Positions 1 through 8,169 of a DNA stretch of 64,000 nucleotides are shown piece after piece. This DNA is from Ulvibacter litoralis (GTDB lineage: Bacteria > Bacteroidota > Bacteroidia > Flavobacteriales > Flavobacteriaceae). How positions within the stretch are numbered: position 1 is the stretch's first letter; each line of letters begins with the position of its first letter. Position numbers and translations under genes: made by a program. The notes below the pieces were generated by a model, which saw nothing but the letters and a program-made list of their open reading frames with translations, did not search any database and had not been told where the DNA came from. The stretch is from contig NZ_FNBA01000006.1 in assembly GCF_900102055.1 (NCBI RefSeq), positions 1 through 64,000 on the forward strand, read 5' to 3'.

Positions 1-212
1 GTGTTTTTAAAGCAAATTCCCATATTCGACTGAATTGGAAACCGAAAAATTGGGAAAATATGTCAACAATTCAAATTAGAGTAATTGGAAATCAAAAAAA
101 GACAACAGTTGCAATTCACCACGAGAAATTATTGAATGCTGAACAGAGAGCGGAAATGAAAGAACATTGGAACGAAATAATGAAGAAAATTGGCACTGAA
201 CTATTGAGATAG
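1..212 (+). CDS. SRPBCC/AHSA1-like protein, C-terminal part
   Basis: The reading frame is open from the window edge to a TAG at 210-212 and encodes about 69 residues. They include WKPKNWENMSTIQIRVI, IHHEKLL and AEMKEHWNEIM, which resemble the C-terminal end of SRPBCC (AHSA1/START-like) proteins; the last motif is the typical terminal helix of that fold. The start lies outside the window. An internal ATG at 60 is possible but would cut the domain. The gene converges on the HxlR regulator, and the 3' ends overlap by about 12 bases. SRPBCC proteins paired with HxlR-type regulators are common. Ligand and function are unknown. Confidence 0.6.
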   Translation, partial: VFKANSHIRLNWKPKNWENMSTIQIRVIGNQKKTTVAIHHEKLLNAEQRAEMKEHWNEIMKKIGTELLR

Positions 213-548
213 TGTCATTTGCAAATTATTTATGGCCCAATTCTGAATTTCTTTGATGACCGGCTGTAAAGTCATGCCTTTTTTTGTTAGAGTATATTCC
301 ACAGTTGGAGGAACAGTTGCATAAGCCTTTCTGTTAACAATTTTTCTTGATTCAAGTTCTTTAAGGGTTTTAACCAACATTCTGGTATTAATCCCTTCTA
401 TTGCCCGTTCTAGTTCTTTGAATCTCAATTTACCGGCCATTAAAGTATTTATAACAGTCATCGTCCATTTACCTGAAATCAAATCCATCGCTTCTTGAAA
501 AGGGCATTCAGATAATTTTTCATTATTTTTTTGTTGATTAGCCTTCAT
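201..548 (-). CDS. HxlR-family winged-helix transcriptional regulator
   Basis: This 115-residue protein is a single HxlR-type winged helix, the normal length for the family. The stretch CPFQEAMDLISGKWTMTVI (about residues 15-33) is the N-terminal helix, with the cysteine that redox- or aldehyde-sensing members use. GKLRFKELERAIEGINTRMLVKTLKELE is the recognition helix region, and VEYTLTKKGMTL is the wing. It probably binds DNA as a dimer and controls a neighbouring enzyme gene. Its 3' end overlaps the end of the SRPBCC gene, and its promoter lies in 549-645, facing away from DUF6194. The target and signal cannot be read from the sequence. Confidence 0.88.
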   Translation of the reverse strand: MKANQQKNNEKLSECPFQEAMDLISGKWTMTVINTLMAGKLRFKELERAIEGINTRMLVKTLKELESRKIVNRKAYATVPPTVEYTLTKKGMTLQPVIKEIQNWAINNLQMTLSQ

Positions 549-645
549 ATCACTTCATTACTTTACTTTTGGTCACTACTTTACATATCGATAACTACTT
601 GCAAAAGTAAACTTTAATTTTGAAATTTGTAACAAAATATAAATT

Positions 646-1071
646 ATGACTATAGAAGAAATTCAAGCCTACATACTCGACAATTTTGAAAATATAAAAC
701 TCTCGTCTGCTGATGGCAATTTGTTCTTCATGCATCCTAGTAATGACAAACTTCCCTTTGCTACAATACTTACCAAAGATGATGAGTATGACGCTGTGTC
801 AAACCTTGATAGAGATGGTTTTTATCGTTTAAATTTTTGTATAGACAAAGAAATTTTTAAATCAAAATTTGGACATCTAACTCATAAAAAAGGACTTGAA
901 TCCTATATGGATGTGGGAATTGATTTCACAAAAGAGGACACACTATTACCACATCCAACCTATGGTTCTATGAATTGGGTTTGTGTTGTTAAACCTTCAA
1001 AAGAGTTGTTTGATTCTATAAAGGAATATTTAGAATCATCATTTGAGACTTTAAAAAGAAATAAAAATTAA
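646..1071 (+). CDS. DUF6194 family protein
   Basis: The 141-residue product matches my memory of the DUF6194 family, with conserved-looking blocks PFATILTKDDEYD, SNLDRDGFYRLNFCI and HPTYGSMNWVCVVKPS. It is one soluble domain with no signal peptide or membrane segment. DUF6194 proteins are small, cytoplasmic and without known activity. A 130-bp attC-like repeat begins 18 bases after the stop codon, so the gene may be the cargo of a degenerate cassette. No complementary tag was found upstream. Confidence 0.72.
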   Translation: MTIEEIQAYILDNFENIKLSSADGNLFFMHPSNDKLPFATILTKDDEYDAVSNLDRDGFYRLNFCIDKEIFKSKFGHLTHKKGLESYMDVGIDFTKEDTLLPHPTYGSMNWVCVVKPSKELFDSIKEYLESSFETLKRNKN

Positions 1072-1088
1072 ACGAAAAAGAAAAAAAA

Positions 1089-1221
1089 CCGCTAACATCA
1101 TATATAATAAATAGGCGATTTAGTACTAAAATAAAACTTTTGTTATCGTATCAAAACTTATACTTAGCCGAAAGTTTAGTGCTTTGAAATTGCCTGCTTT
1201 TCATATACCAAACGTTATTCG
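1089..1221 (+). repeat. attC-like site, short class, degenerate
   Basis: CCGCTAAC at 1089-1096 follows the DUF6194 gene, and GTTATTCG at 1214-1221 precedes the sigma factor unit. The 3' part (catataccaaacGTT) resembles the end of the site at 43291-43414 (catatacaaacccGTT). It is the weakest type of member, since neither flanking unit shows a complementary second tag. It is an outlier to the main array, which starts near 15.3 kb. Confidence 0.4.
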
Positions 1222-1269
1222 TCAGCTTTACGAACCTTACAATTATTTAACCAAAGAAATCTAAAGTAA

Positions 1270-2103
1270 ATGAACTTAAATACTAATTATCAAAATATAT
1301 TATTTCCTTATGCCTATAATATTCTAGGTTCTGTTGATGATGCTATGGATGCCATTCAAGACGTGATAACTAAATATATTTCATCCTCCAAACCAAACAT
1401 CGAAAATGAGATTAGCTATCTTATCAAAGGTGTAATCAATCAGTCAATCAATATCAAAAAACGAAATCAAAAAACTACTGGTGATAAAATATGGCTTCCA
1501 GAACCTATTTCAACGGAAAAAGCGGACACAAACATAAACCGTGAGGAAATTATTTCCTATTCTATGTTGGTACTTTTAGAAAAATTGAATCCCAAAGAAA
1601 GGGCTGTTTTTATATTAAAAGAAGCTTTTGATTATTCTCACGAAGAAATTGCTACAGCTATGTCATTTTCTATCGAAAATTCACGAAAAATATTAAGTAG
1701 AGCAAAAAAAGCACTAGAAAAAATGAAAAAGGATTTTGAACCTTCACCAATGGCTTCTCCAACTTTTTTGAAAGAATACATAACCAGTATCAAGACTGGT
1801 AATGTCAGTGCATTAGAAAAATTATTATCAGATGATATCATGGTTAAAACGGATGGCGGCAATGTTTCAATTGTAAGTGAGTTGATGGTCGGAATTAAAG
1901 AAGTTATTAAACTTATGATATACGTATATAATACGTACCAAAAATCTTTTTCTATAGTAGAGAGCACAGTAAACCATCAACCTGCATTAATGTTTTATAA
2001 CGATGGCAAACTTGTTAATTGTCAGGTATTTGAATTGGAAAAAGATAATGAAAAAATAATGACGATTTATTCAATTGTTGACCCTGAAAAGTTAAAAAAA
2101 TAA
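1270..2103 (+). CDS. ECF-type RNA polymerase sigma factor with C-terminal SnoaL-like domain
   Basis: The 277-residue protein has sigma region 2 at about 8-40 (FPYAYNILGSVDDAMDAIQDVITKYI) and region 4 at about 103-150 (LEKLNPKERAVFILKEAFDYSHEEIATAMS). A C-terminal extension of about 115 residues (165-277) has the look of the SnoaL/NTF2-like domain found in ECF41/SigJ-type factors, where it regulates the sigma domain in place of an anti-sigma factor. The linker is asparagine- and lysine-rich. It is followed by a putative antibiotic-biosynthesis monooxygenase and an NADPH-FMN reductase in the same direction, so those redox enzymes are its likely regulon. Oxidoreductase neighbours are typical for this ECF group. 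Confidence 0.85.
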   Translation: MNLNTNYQNILFPYAYNILGSVDDAMDAIQDVITKYISSSKPNIENEISYLIKGVINQSINIKKRNQKTTGDKIWLPEPISTEKADTNINREEIISYSMLVLLEKLNPKERAVFILKEAFDYSHEEIATAMSFSIENSRKILSRAKKALEKMKKDFEPSPMASPTFLKEYITSIKTGNVSALEKLLSDDIMVKTDGGNVSIVSELMVGIKEVIKLMIYVYNTYQKSFSIVESTVNHQPALMFYNDGKLVNCQVFELEKDNEKIMTIYSIVDPEKLKK

Positions 2104-2178
2104 ATCAATTAGTAGCTTTTGTCACGTTTTACATCACTCGTTTGTTTTATAAGTAATAGTAATTTAAAAACAAACAAA

Positions 2179-2493
2179 ATGATAAGCGTAAAAGTAACGT
2201 ACACCGTAAAACCTGATTTCGTTCAGAAGAACCAAAAAAACATAAACTTGTTTATGGTTGATTTTAAAAAAATGAACACCAATGAATTTAGCTACGTTTC
2301 CTATATATGCGGAGACGGCAAAACTTTTGTTCATCTTTCTCATTACAAAAATAAGGACATTCAAAACAGATTGCTTCAGGTACCCTCATTTCTATCTTTC
2401 CAAAAACAAAGGGACGATAGTGGTTTGGAAAATTTACCACAAATTGAAATAATGCAAGTAGTCGCTTCTTCAGGAGATATTTTTAATGGTTAA
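2179..2493 (+). CDS. Putative ABM-type (dimeric ferredoxin-fold) protein
   Basis: The protein from the ATG at 2179 (MISVKVTYTVKPDF) has 104 residues. The frame is open further upstream, but that part is not protein-like. The beginning (VKVTYTVKPDFVQKNQKNINLFMVDF) and the middle (FSYVSYICGDGKTFVHLSHYKN) follow the strand-helix-strand pattern of antibiotic biosynthesis monooxygenase-like domains. No cofactor site is visible, as is normal for the fold. It lies between an ECF41-like sigma factor and an NADPH-FMN reductase, and its 3' end almost touches the reductase start, which supports an operon. The exact substrate is unknown. Confidence 0.6.
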   Translation: MISVKVTYTVKPDFVQKNQKNINLFMVDFKKMNTNEFSYVSYICGDGKTFVHLSHYKNKDIQNRLLQVPSFLSFQKQRDDSGLENLPQIEIMQVVASSGDIFNG

Positions 2494-2503
2494 AACTTGG
2501 AAT

Positions 2504-3052
2504 ATGAAAATTTTAGCATTCTCCGGAAGCAATAGTAGGACTTCCATCAATCAGGAACTCATTAAATATATTACACAATTTCTTAATGTGCCTGTTGATA
2601 TTATTGATTTACGTGATTACGAGCTTCCAATGTTTAGCATCGAAGAAGAACAACAAAACGGACATTCAAATGTATTAATGTCGCTTTATAATACCGTAAT
2701 TGGTTATGACGCTTATATCATTGCCATACCTGAACACAATGGAAATTATCCAGCGTTTTTTAAAAATGTTTTAGATTGGCTTACAAGAGTTGAACGTTCT
2801 TTTTTTAGAGGGAAGCCTATTTTATTGTTCAATGCAGCTCCGGGTCCGAACGGTGGTCAGTCTGTATTAAGTATAGCTGAAAAATCTTTTCCTTTTTTCA
2901 ACGGAAACATTATTGGAACTTTTAAACTTCCGGAATTCAGTTCATTTTTAATGAAGGGTAAGATTTTTATACATGATGAAGGGATTCTTAATATTTTAAA
3001 GGAACAAATATTAAAGATTGAAAACGCTTTAAATTTGAAAACCGTGCCTTAA
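2504..3052 (+). CDS. NADPH-dependent FMN reductase-like flavoprotein
   Basis: From the ATG at 2504 the product is 182 residues with a flavodoxin-like fold. MKILAFSGSNSRTSINQ is the phosphate-binding loop of the FMN site, and IPEHNGNYPAFFKNVLDWLTR is the conserved second flavin-contact segment of the FMN_red family (usually PEYNxxxPGxLKNxxDW). An in-frame start at 2486 would add MVKTWN before the conserved beginning and is less likely. It probably reduces FMN or quinones with NADPH in the cytoplasm. It ends the sigma factor operon and is followed by a strong terminator. Confidence 0.86.
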   Translation: MKILAFSGSNSRTSINQELIKYITQFLNVPVDIIDLRDYELPMFSIEEEQQNGHSNVLMSLYNTVIGYDAYIIAIPEHNGNYPAFFKNVLDWLTRVERSFFRGKPILLFNAAPGPNGGQSVLSIAEKSFPFFNGNIIGTFKLPEFSSFLMKGKIFIHDEGILNILKEQILKIENALNLKTVP

Positions 3053-3071
3053 AATAATGGGACTAGTTATT

Positions 3072-3110
3072 ATAAGAACTCTTATGGATAAACCACATGA
3101 GAGTTCTTAT
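3072..3110 (+). terminator. Rho-independent-like hairpin after the flavin reductase
   Basis: An 11-bp perfect stem (ATAAGAACTCT / AGAGTTCTTAT) is extended by four more pairs, one of them G-T, around a 9-base loop. It starts 19 bases after the reductase stop codon. A run of T is weak on the right side (TATTAAA), so termination efficiency is uncertain. Confidence 0.7.
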
Positions 3111-3247
3111 TAAACTTGATCAAGCTATTGTAGCTTTACAATTCATTAACAATAAAAAATTAATTTTAGCATAACAATTATACTTAAAATGTATATAAGA
3201 ATATCTTAATTTTATAAAATATAAGTACATATATAAATTATCACAAG

Positions 3248-4033
3248 ATGATACAAGAAATCTTTGCAAATCAAGCATCGCGAATTTTAGAAAAAGATAA
3301 TGAAATAATTGGATTGGCAGTCGGAGGATCCTGGTTATCTAATGAAATTGATGAATATTCCGATTTAGATTTAATTCTTGTAACTAAAGAAAAAATCTCA
3401 GATGATAAAGTTAAAATGCTAGATATTGCAAATCGAATAGGAAACCTACTATCAGGGTTTACAGGTGAGCATGTAGGTGAACCAAGGGTTTTAATTTGCC
3501 TTTATGACAATCCGCTCCTTCATGTGGATATTAAATTTTTAACACTTTCAGAGTTAAGCCATCGGGTTGAAACACCTCACATACTGTTTGACAGAGAGAA
3601 TCAAGTAAAAAACATCTTAAAGCAATCAGAAGAACATTTTCCATTACCAGATTACCAATGGATTGAAGATCGATTTTGGATATGGGTACATTATTCTTTA
3701 CTTAAAATCGGTAGGGGCGAATATTTCGAGGCATTTGACTTTTTTGGTTTTTTAAGAATGGTCGTACTTGGACCATTATTGCATATTAAAAATGGTAATC
3801 TTCCGCGGGCAGTCAGAAAGGTAGAATTGGAAATAGATAAAAACGACTTAGCGGAGTTGAAAGGAACAATTCCAAAATACGAAAAACAATCGCTATTAGA
3901 TAGTTTGCATAATTCAGTTGACCTTTATCGAGATTTAAGAAAATCACTTTTTGATGAAAATATAAAGTTACAAAGCGAAACTGAAGAAAAAGTAATGGAA
4001 TATTTTAAATCAATCGAAAAGTTGAAAAAATAG
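3248..4033 (+). CDS. Nucleotidyltransferase-domain protein (aminoglycoside adenylyltransferase-like)
   Basis: The 261-residue protein carries the polymerase-beta-type nucleotidyltransferase signature near the start: GGSWLSNEIDEYSDLDLILV (about 26-45), with the GS motif and the D-x-D metal ligands. A third acidic residue is likely the D in LLHVDIKFL (about 95-103). The C-terminal half is helical, as in AadK/ANT-like enzymes. It may transfer a nucleotide to a small molecule such as an aminoglycoside or to a protein, but the family is broad and resistance cannot be claimed. It stands alone after a terminator. Confidence 0.75.
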   Translation: MIQEIFANQASRILEKDNEIIGLAVGGSWLSNEIDEYSDLDLILVTKEKISDDKVKMLDIANRIGNLLSGFTGEHVGEPRVLICLYDNPLLHVDIKFLTLSELSHRVETPHILFDRENQVKNILKQSEEHFPLPDYQWIEDRFWIWVHYSLLKIGRGEYFEAFDFFGFLRMVVLGPLLHIKNGNLPRAVRKVELEIDKNDLAELKGTIPKYEKQSLLDSLHNSVDLYRDLRKSLFDENIKLQSETEEKVMEYFKSIEKLKK

Positions 4034-4386
4034 GCAAAAAAACCAAAACACGGATTTCAAGAATTGAAAAGTCGATTCCTAAAATACTAAACGGAAGTGG
4101 GTTGAATGATCGGAAGGTTTAAACCATTTAGTTTGGTGAGAAAATATTCTTAAGAAAAATTAATACAAACACAAAAGGTATTGAATCACTAAACATAAAT
4201 GTGAAAAACATTCTTAAATTAGCGGACAGAATCCTGCAGCATAATTTTGATTAAAACCGAAGCACTCAATAGTACTCTAGACTTAATTGATAGGGAGCTA
4301 AATTCTAACTAAAATTGTAGAGGAAATTTTGAAACAATAATTGAAAATGATACAATTAAAACGCTCATAGTAAATATAAATACCTA
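4034..4386. other. Intergenic stretch, no gene recognised
   Basis: All six frames are interrupted by stops. The stretch contains fragments that look coding for short distances (around 4200-4340) but no clear homology, so it may hold a decayed gene. The promoter of the following lipoprotein gene should lie in the last 100 bases; no perfect TAnnTTTG element was identified. Confidence 0.4.
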
Positions 4387-5649
4387 ATGAAAATAAAACT
4401 AATATTCCAATTCACATTAATCGTATTTACAGTTTCTTCCTGTAGTAACACTTCAGAAGAGTATAATGAGATATACCAACATATTTTAGAAAAAGATTTT
4501 TTTCAAGCTGATTCCTTATTTAACTTAAACAAAAAAGATTTAGGTAAAATCAATCAAAAAGTTCTTCAAGCCAAAATTGACAATGCATTCAATCAAAACG
4601 AAAGATCTCAAAGTAATATTAAGTATATATTAGAACAAAGCTCCAATTTACCCGATAGTACAATTATTGATTTGTACAAAACAAAAATAGATAATGAATT
4701 TAAACTTTATGAATATAATTCAGCAAAAGAATCTTTGAAAAAACTTCTAGAAAACTATAAAAGACACTTTAATAAAGAGGAGTTAGAGGATCTCAAGAAT
4801 GATTTAAATATGTATTCGGCTTTGGAAACCATTCCTTTTCAAAAAATAAACAAGACGAAGGAGCTTCATATTCAAATGACAAAAGATATTGCAGGGCTCA
4901 ATAACCTTCCTGTACACACCAAAAAAGATTCTTCCCAATTTATTTTTGATACTGGAGCTAACCTATCGGTGGTTTCAGAAACTACATCTCAAAAATTAGG
5001 CATTGAAATACTACTTAATTCTACCATTAACGTTAATGCATTAACAGGTGGTTCTGTTAAAGCAAGGTTAGGTTGGGCACGTGAAATAAACATTGAAAAT
5101 ATTACATTGAATAATGTGGTTTTTTTAGTGTTTAAAAATGCTGATTTAGCATTTCCCTCTATCAATTATCAAATTAATGGGATTTTAGGTTATCCTGTTA
5201 TTGCAGCTTTGGGTGAAATCCAGATAGGGAAAGAGGGGGTTTTTAAAGTGCCAAAAGTTACTCCTACCAATAGTAAAGATAGAAATCTGGCATTGGATAT
5301 ATTAACCCCTATAACCAAAGTAGATGATTTACTATACACCTTTGATACAGGAGCTGCTTCTACAATGCTTTATCCTGTATATTATCAGCTTAATAAAGCT
5401 TCTATTGAAAAAAAATATATAAAAGAATCCATACAGTTAGGTGGTGCTGGGGGAGTAATAAATTACCAGGGTTTTCATTTTCCTCACACAATAGATGCCT
5501 TTGATAAAAAGATTACTCTAGAAACAATTCTTTTAATTGATATGAAACAAAAGCATCATCGCATAATGGGTAATTTGGGGCAAGATTATCTTGGTCAATT
5601 TGGAACAATGATTCTTAACTTTAGATCGATGCATATCTCCTTGCAATAA
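4387..5649 (+). CDS. Retropepsin-like aspartic protease lipoprotein with two Asp-Thr-Gly motifs
   Basis: The 420-residue protein begins with a lipoprotein signal peptide (LIVFTVSSC, lipid-anchored Cys19). Residues about 30-150 are helical and TPR-like. The catalytic-type motif FDTGAN lies near residue 187 and a second, FDTGAA, near 319. This arrangement matches Bacteroidota proteins with two retropepsin-like halves in one chain, where both aspartates can form one active site. A LNFRSMHISLQ-type C-terminus follows the GNLGQDYLGQF motif, which is typical of clan AA peptidases. It is probably anchored in the periplasm or outer membrane. The substrate is unknown. Confidence 0.8.
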   Translation: MKIKLIFQFTLIVFTVSSCSNTSEEYNEIYQHILEKDFFQADSLFNLNKKDLGKINQKVLQAKIDNAFNQNERSQSNIKYILEQSSNLPDSTIIDLYKTKIDNEFKLYEYNSAKESLKKLLENYKRHFNKEELEDLKNDLNMYSALETIPFQKINKTKELHIQMTKDIAGLNNLPVHTKKDSSQFIFDTGANLSVVSETTSQKLGIEILLNSTINVNALTGGSVKARLGWAREINIENITLNNVVFLVFKNADLAFPSINYQINGILGYPVIAALGEIQIGKEGVFKVPKVTPTNSKDRNLALDILTPITKVDDLLYTFDTGAASTMLYPVYYQLNKASIEKKYIKESIQLGGAGGVINYQGFHFPHTIDAFDKKITLETILLIDMKQKHHRIMGNLGQDYLGQFGTMILNFRSMHISLQ

Positions 5650-5908
5650 AAATTAAGCTCAGTTGCTATTTCTAAGTAATAAAATCGAGATATTAAAAAA
5701 GACTAACAAGCTCTTTGAGAGGGAAGGTGAAAAAAAAATCAAAGTATAGGAATAACCCTATACAAACATGACAAACAGATGAACTGATTTAAGAATCCTT
5801 TTATCTTAGTTCTATATGTAGGAGGGAGTATAAATGATGATATCTAATATTAGTGGACATTATTTTTCAATAAGAATACAAAAATGATTTATTTAAATAA
5901 ATAATAAA

Positions 5909-6031
5909 TTGAATACTAATTTATTACGCTTAACAGGATTAAAGTATATAAAAGTTGATTATAACAAAAATGAATATATTATTATATTAGCTAATGAACA
6001 AGGATTAGAAGAGCTTAAAAGATATAGCTAA
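5909..6031 (+). pseudogene. Frameshifted paralogue of the 54-residue small protein at 11989
   Basis: From a TTG at 5909 the frame reads a 40-residue peptide containing LKYIKVDYNKNEYIIILANEQG and ELKRYS before a stop. The sequence after the stop continues in another frame as AINYLHQNLIKK. The small gene at 11989-12153 reads LKYLKVEYINNQNVVILVDNEG followed by GYGNTITDAMNDLHQNLI in a single frame. The two are therefore diverged paralogues, and this copy appears frameshifted near 6031-6043. The rest of 5650-6135 shows no other gene. Function unknown. Confidence 0.55.
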
Positions 6032-6135
6032 CACTTTTAAAAGCCATTAATTATTTACATCAAAATCTAATTAAAAAAATATGTAAACATCAGTCAGGAT
6101 CTGAATTTGATTTTTTATTATAATTTAAAAACATT

Positions 6136-7686
6136 ATGTGGGTTTTTACAAAACAATTATATAAGATTTATAGTACTTTTTATATTTTACTTTTAAGTCT
6201 TTTACTATCAAGTTGCAATTACTCTCATAATAATATTACAAATAAAAGTTCTTTAGAAAATGTGGGTTCTAGCAATAATACGGTAAGACTTCCTTCAACT
6301 AATAAATTAAGTGAAGCCGATTCATTGAATAAAATAGCGGTAAAACATTGGATAAATGGTGACTATCAAAAATCTTTAAAATTTATAAATGTAGCTTATT
6401 CAAAAGTTGAAAATGAAAATGATAGTAAGGTTTTAGCGAAAATTTTGAACACTCATGGTTTAATTCAATGGAGATTGGGAAATAATGAGGATGCGATGAA
6501 CAGCTATATCCAAGCCAGAAAAATTGCAAAAAAAACAAATTTCTATAGACTTCTAGGTCTTACACATACAAATCAAAGTTTAATTTTAAAGGAACAAAAA
6601 GAGTATGAATCTGCATTTTCCCATAATAATTTAGCAATAAAAATATTTAAATTACACCATGAATACAGAGATCTAGCAATTGCACTAAATAATCAAGGCC
6701 AAATTTTTAAAAATCAAAAAATAAACGATTCTGCAAAATCTTATTACTTAGAAGCATTAAAAAATTATTCTAAAGTTGATTATAAAGATGGGGAAGCGGC
6801 AACTTATTATAATCTTTCAGATATTTACCATAGAGAAGGAAAAAGAAAACTAGCTCTTAAAGCTATTGAACAAAGTTTAAGCATTAGTCGTATGATTGAT
6901 AGAAAACTTTTAATTCGCGATTCCTACAAAAAGCTTTCTGAAATATATGATACCTTTACTTTAAAAGATTCTGCTTTAAAATATTACAAACTTTATGAAA
7001 AAGAACACAGTAATATTCTACTTACACAACAATCTAAAGTTTTAGCAGAATATCAGGCAAAAATGGGTTCAAAAGTAAAAAACCTTCAAATTGAAAATCT
7101 TAAAAAAGAACAAAAACTAGCCAATAATAAATATTGGTTTATTGCATTTACTTCTTTATTTACATTGTTGTTTTTTAGTTTTTTTGTGTATCAACACTTT
7201 AAAAAGTTGCGCGATAATAAAAAAACATTACTAACTCAATTAAACAACTCTAAAAAAATATTGAATATTAAAGAGCAAGAATTGAAAACTTATATTCTAG
7301 ATCTTTCTAAAAAAAATGAGATAATAGATTTGCTTCAAAGGGAAATGTATGCATTAATTCCTGAAAAAGATACTGAAAAAGAGGTGTCACATTTATTAGA
7401 ACAAAAAATATTGACAGACGAAGACTGGAATAAATTTAAAATTAAATTTAAAAATATTTATCCGTGGTTCTTTTCTAGAATTCAACAACATACTATTGCC
7501 TTAACTGAAGGTGAGATAAGGTTTTTAGTGCTACTTCATTTACAACTCAAAAGTAAAGAAATGGCCAAAACTCTTGGTGTTTCCCCCCAAAGTGTTAGAG
7601 TAAGCAAAATGAGATTGAAAAAAAAACTTAGAAATAATGGTTATGAGAATGTTGAATCCTTTTTAAAAAGAATCATAAACCCTTAA
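6136..7686 (+). CDS. TPR-repeat transmembrane LuxR-type regulator
   Basis: The 516-residue protein starts with a hydrophobic segment ending in LLLSSC (Cys27, lipobox-like). Tetratricopeptide repeats run from about 55 to 300 (for example ALNNQGQIFKNQKINDSAKSYYLEALK). A transmembrane helix follows at about 332-352 (YWFIAFTSLFTLLFFSFFVY), then a coiled coil to about 415. The last 60 residues (LTEGEIRFLVLLHLQLKSKEMAKTLGVSPQSVRVSKMRLKKKL) are a LuxR-type helix-turn-helix. This is the standard architecture of Bacteroidota membrane-bound TPR regulators that sense a periplasmic or secreted signal. It may control the large secreted protein gene that follows, but this is only adjacency. Confidence 0.88.
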   Translation: MWVFTKQLYKIYSTFYILLLSLLLSSCNYSHNNITNKSSLENVGSSNNTVRLPSTNKLSEADSLNKIAVKHWINGDYQKSLKFINVAYSKVENENDSKVLAKILNTHGLIQWRLGNNEDAMNSYIQARKIAKKTNFYRLLGLTHTNQSLILKEQKEYESAFSHNNLAIKIFKLHHEYRDLAIALNNQGQIFKNQKINDSAKSYYLEALKNYSKVDYKDGEAATYYNLSDIYHREGKRKLALKAIEQSLSISRMIDRKLLIRDSYKKLSEIYDTFTLKDSALKYYKLYEKEHSNILLTQQSKVLAEYQAKMGSKVKNLQIENLKKEQKLANNKYWFIAFTSLFTLLFFSFFVYQHFKKLRDNKKTLLTQLNNSKKILNIKEQELKTYILDLSKKNEIIDLLQREMYALIPEKDTEKEVSHLLEQKILTDEDWNKFKIKFKNIYPWFFSRIQQHTIALTEGEIRFLVLLHLQLKSKEMAKTLGVSPQSVRVSKMRLKKKLRNNGYENVESFLKRIINP

Positions 7687-8169
7687 ACGTCTAATTTGTA
7701 AAATGTAAGATGTTACATATATTTGGTATGCTTTATAATATACTTGTCAAATATTTAGAACTTTAGAATTTAATAAGGTCATAATAGTACTTCTATTCCA
7801 TTTAGTCATTATCCCCTCATGAAAATCTCCCTAAAAATAATAGTAATCAAGTGCAAATAGTAGAAATATAATATTGACGTTTAATTACCTCATGTTATTA
7901 TAACATATACTTAACTATTTTTTTAAAAAAATCATTCCAATGATATCGAAATTGATAGATATTGTTGATTATTAGTATGTATTTTAAGGAATAATTTATC
8001 TCACCTTTAAAAAGGTAAATAATTTATTTTTAGATATTTATAATGTTTGTTTTATGAATTTGTTATCAATGTCAACAAAATTGTCAACGCAACTGTTGAT
8101 TTAATTTTAGTCTTGCTTAATACTTTTGGTTTAGATCATCAAACTAATAACTATTAAACATCTAAAATT
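7687..8169. other. AT-rich intergenic region upstream of the secreted propeller protein
   Basis: No frame longer than a few dozen codons and no repeat was recognised. It is strongly AT-rich and should contain the promoter of the following gene. The LuxR-type regulator at 6136-7686 might bind here, but no inverted repeat stood out. Confidence 0.4.
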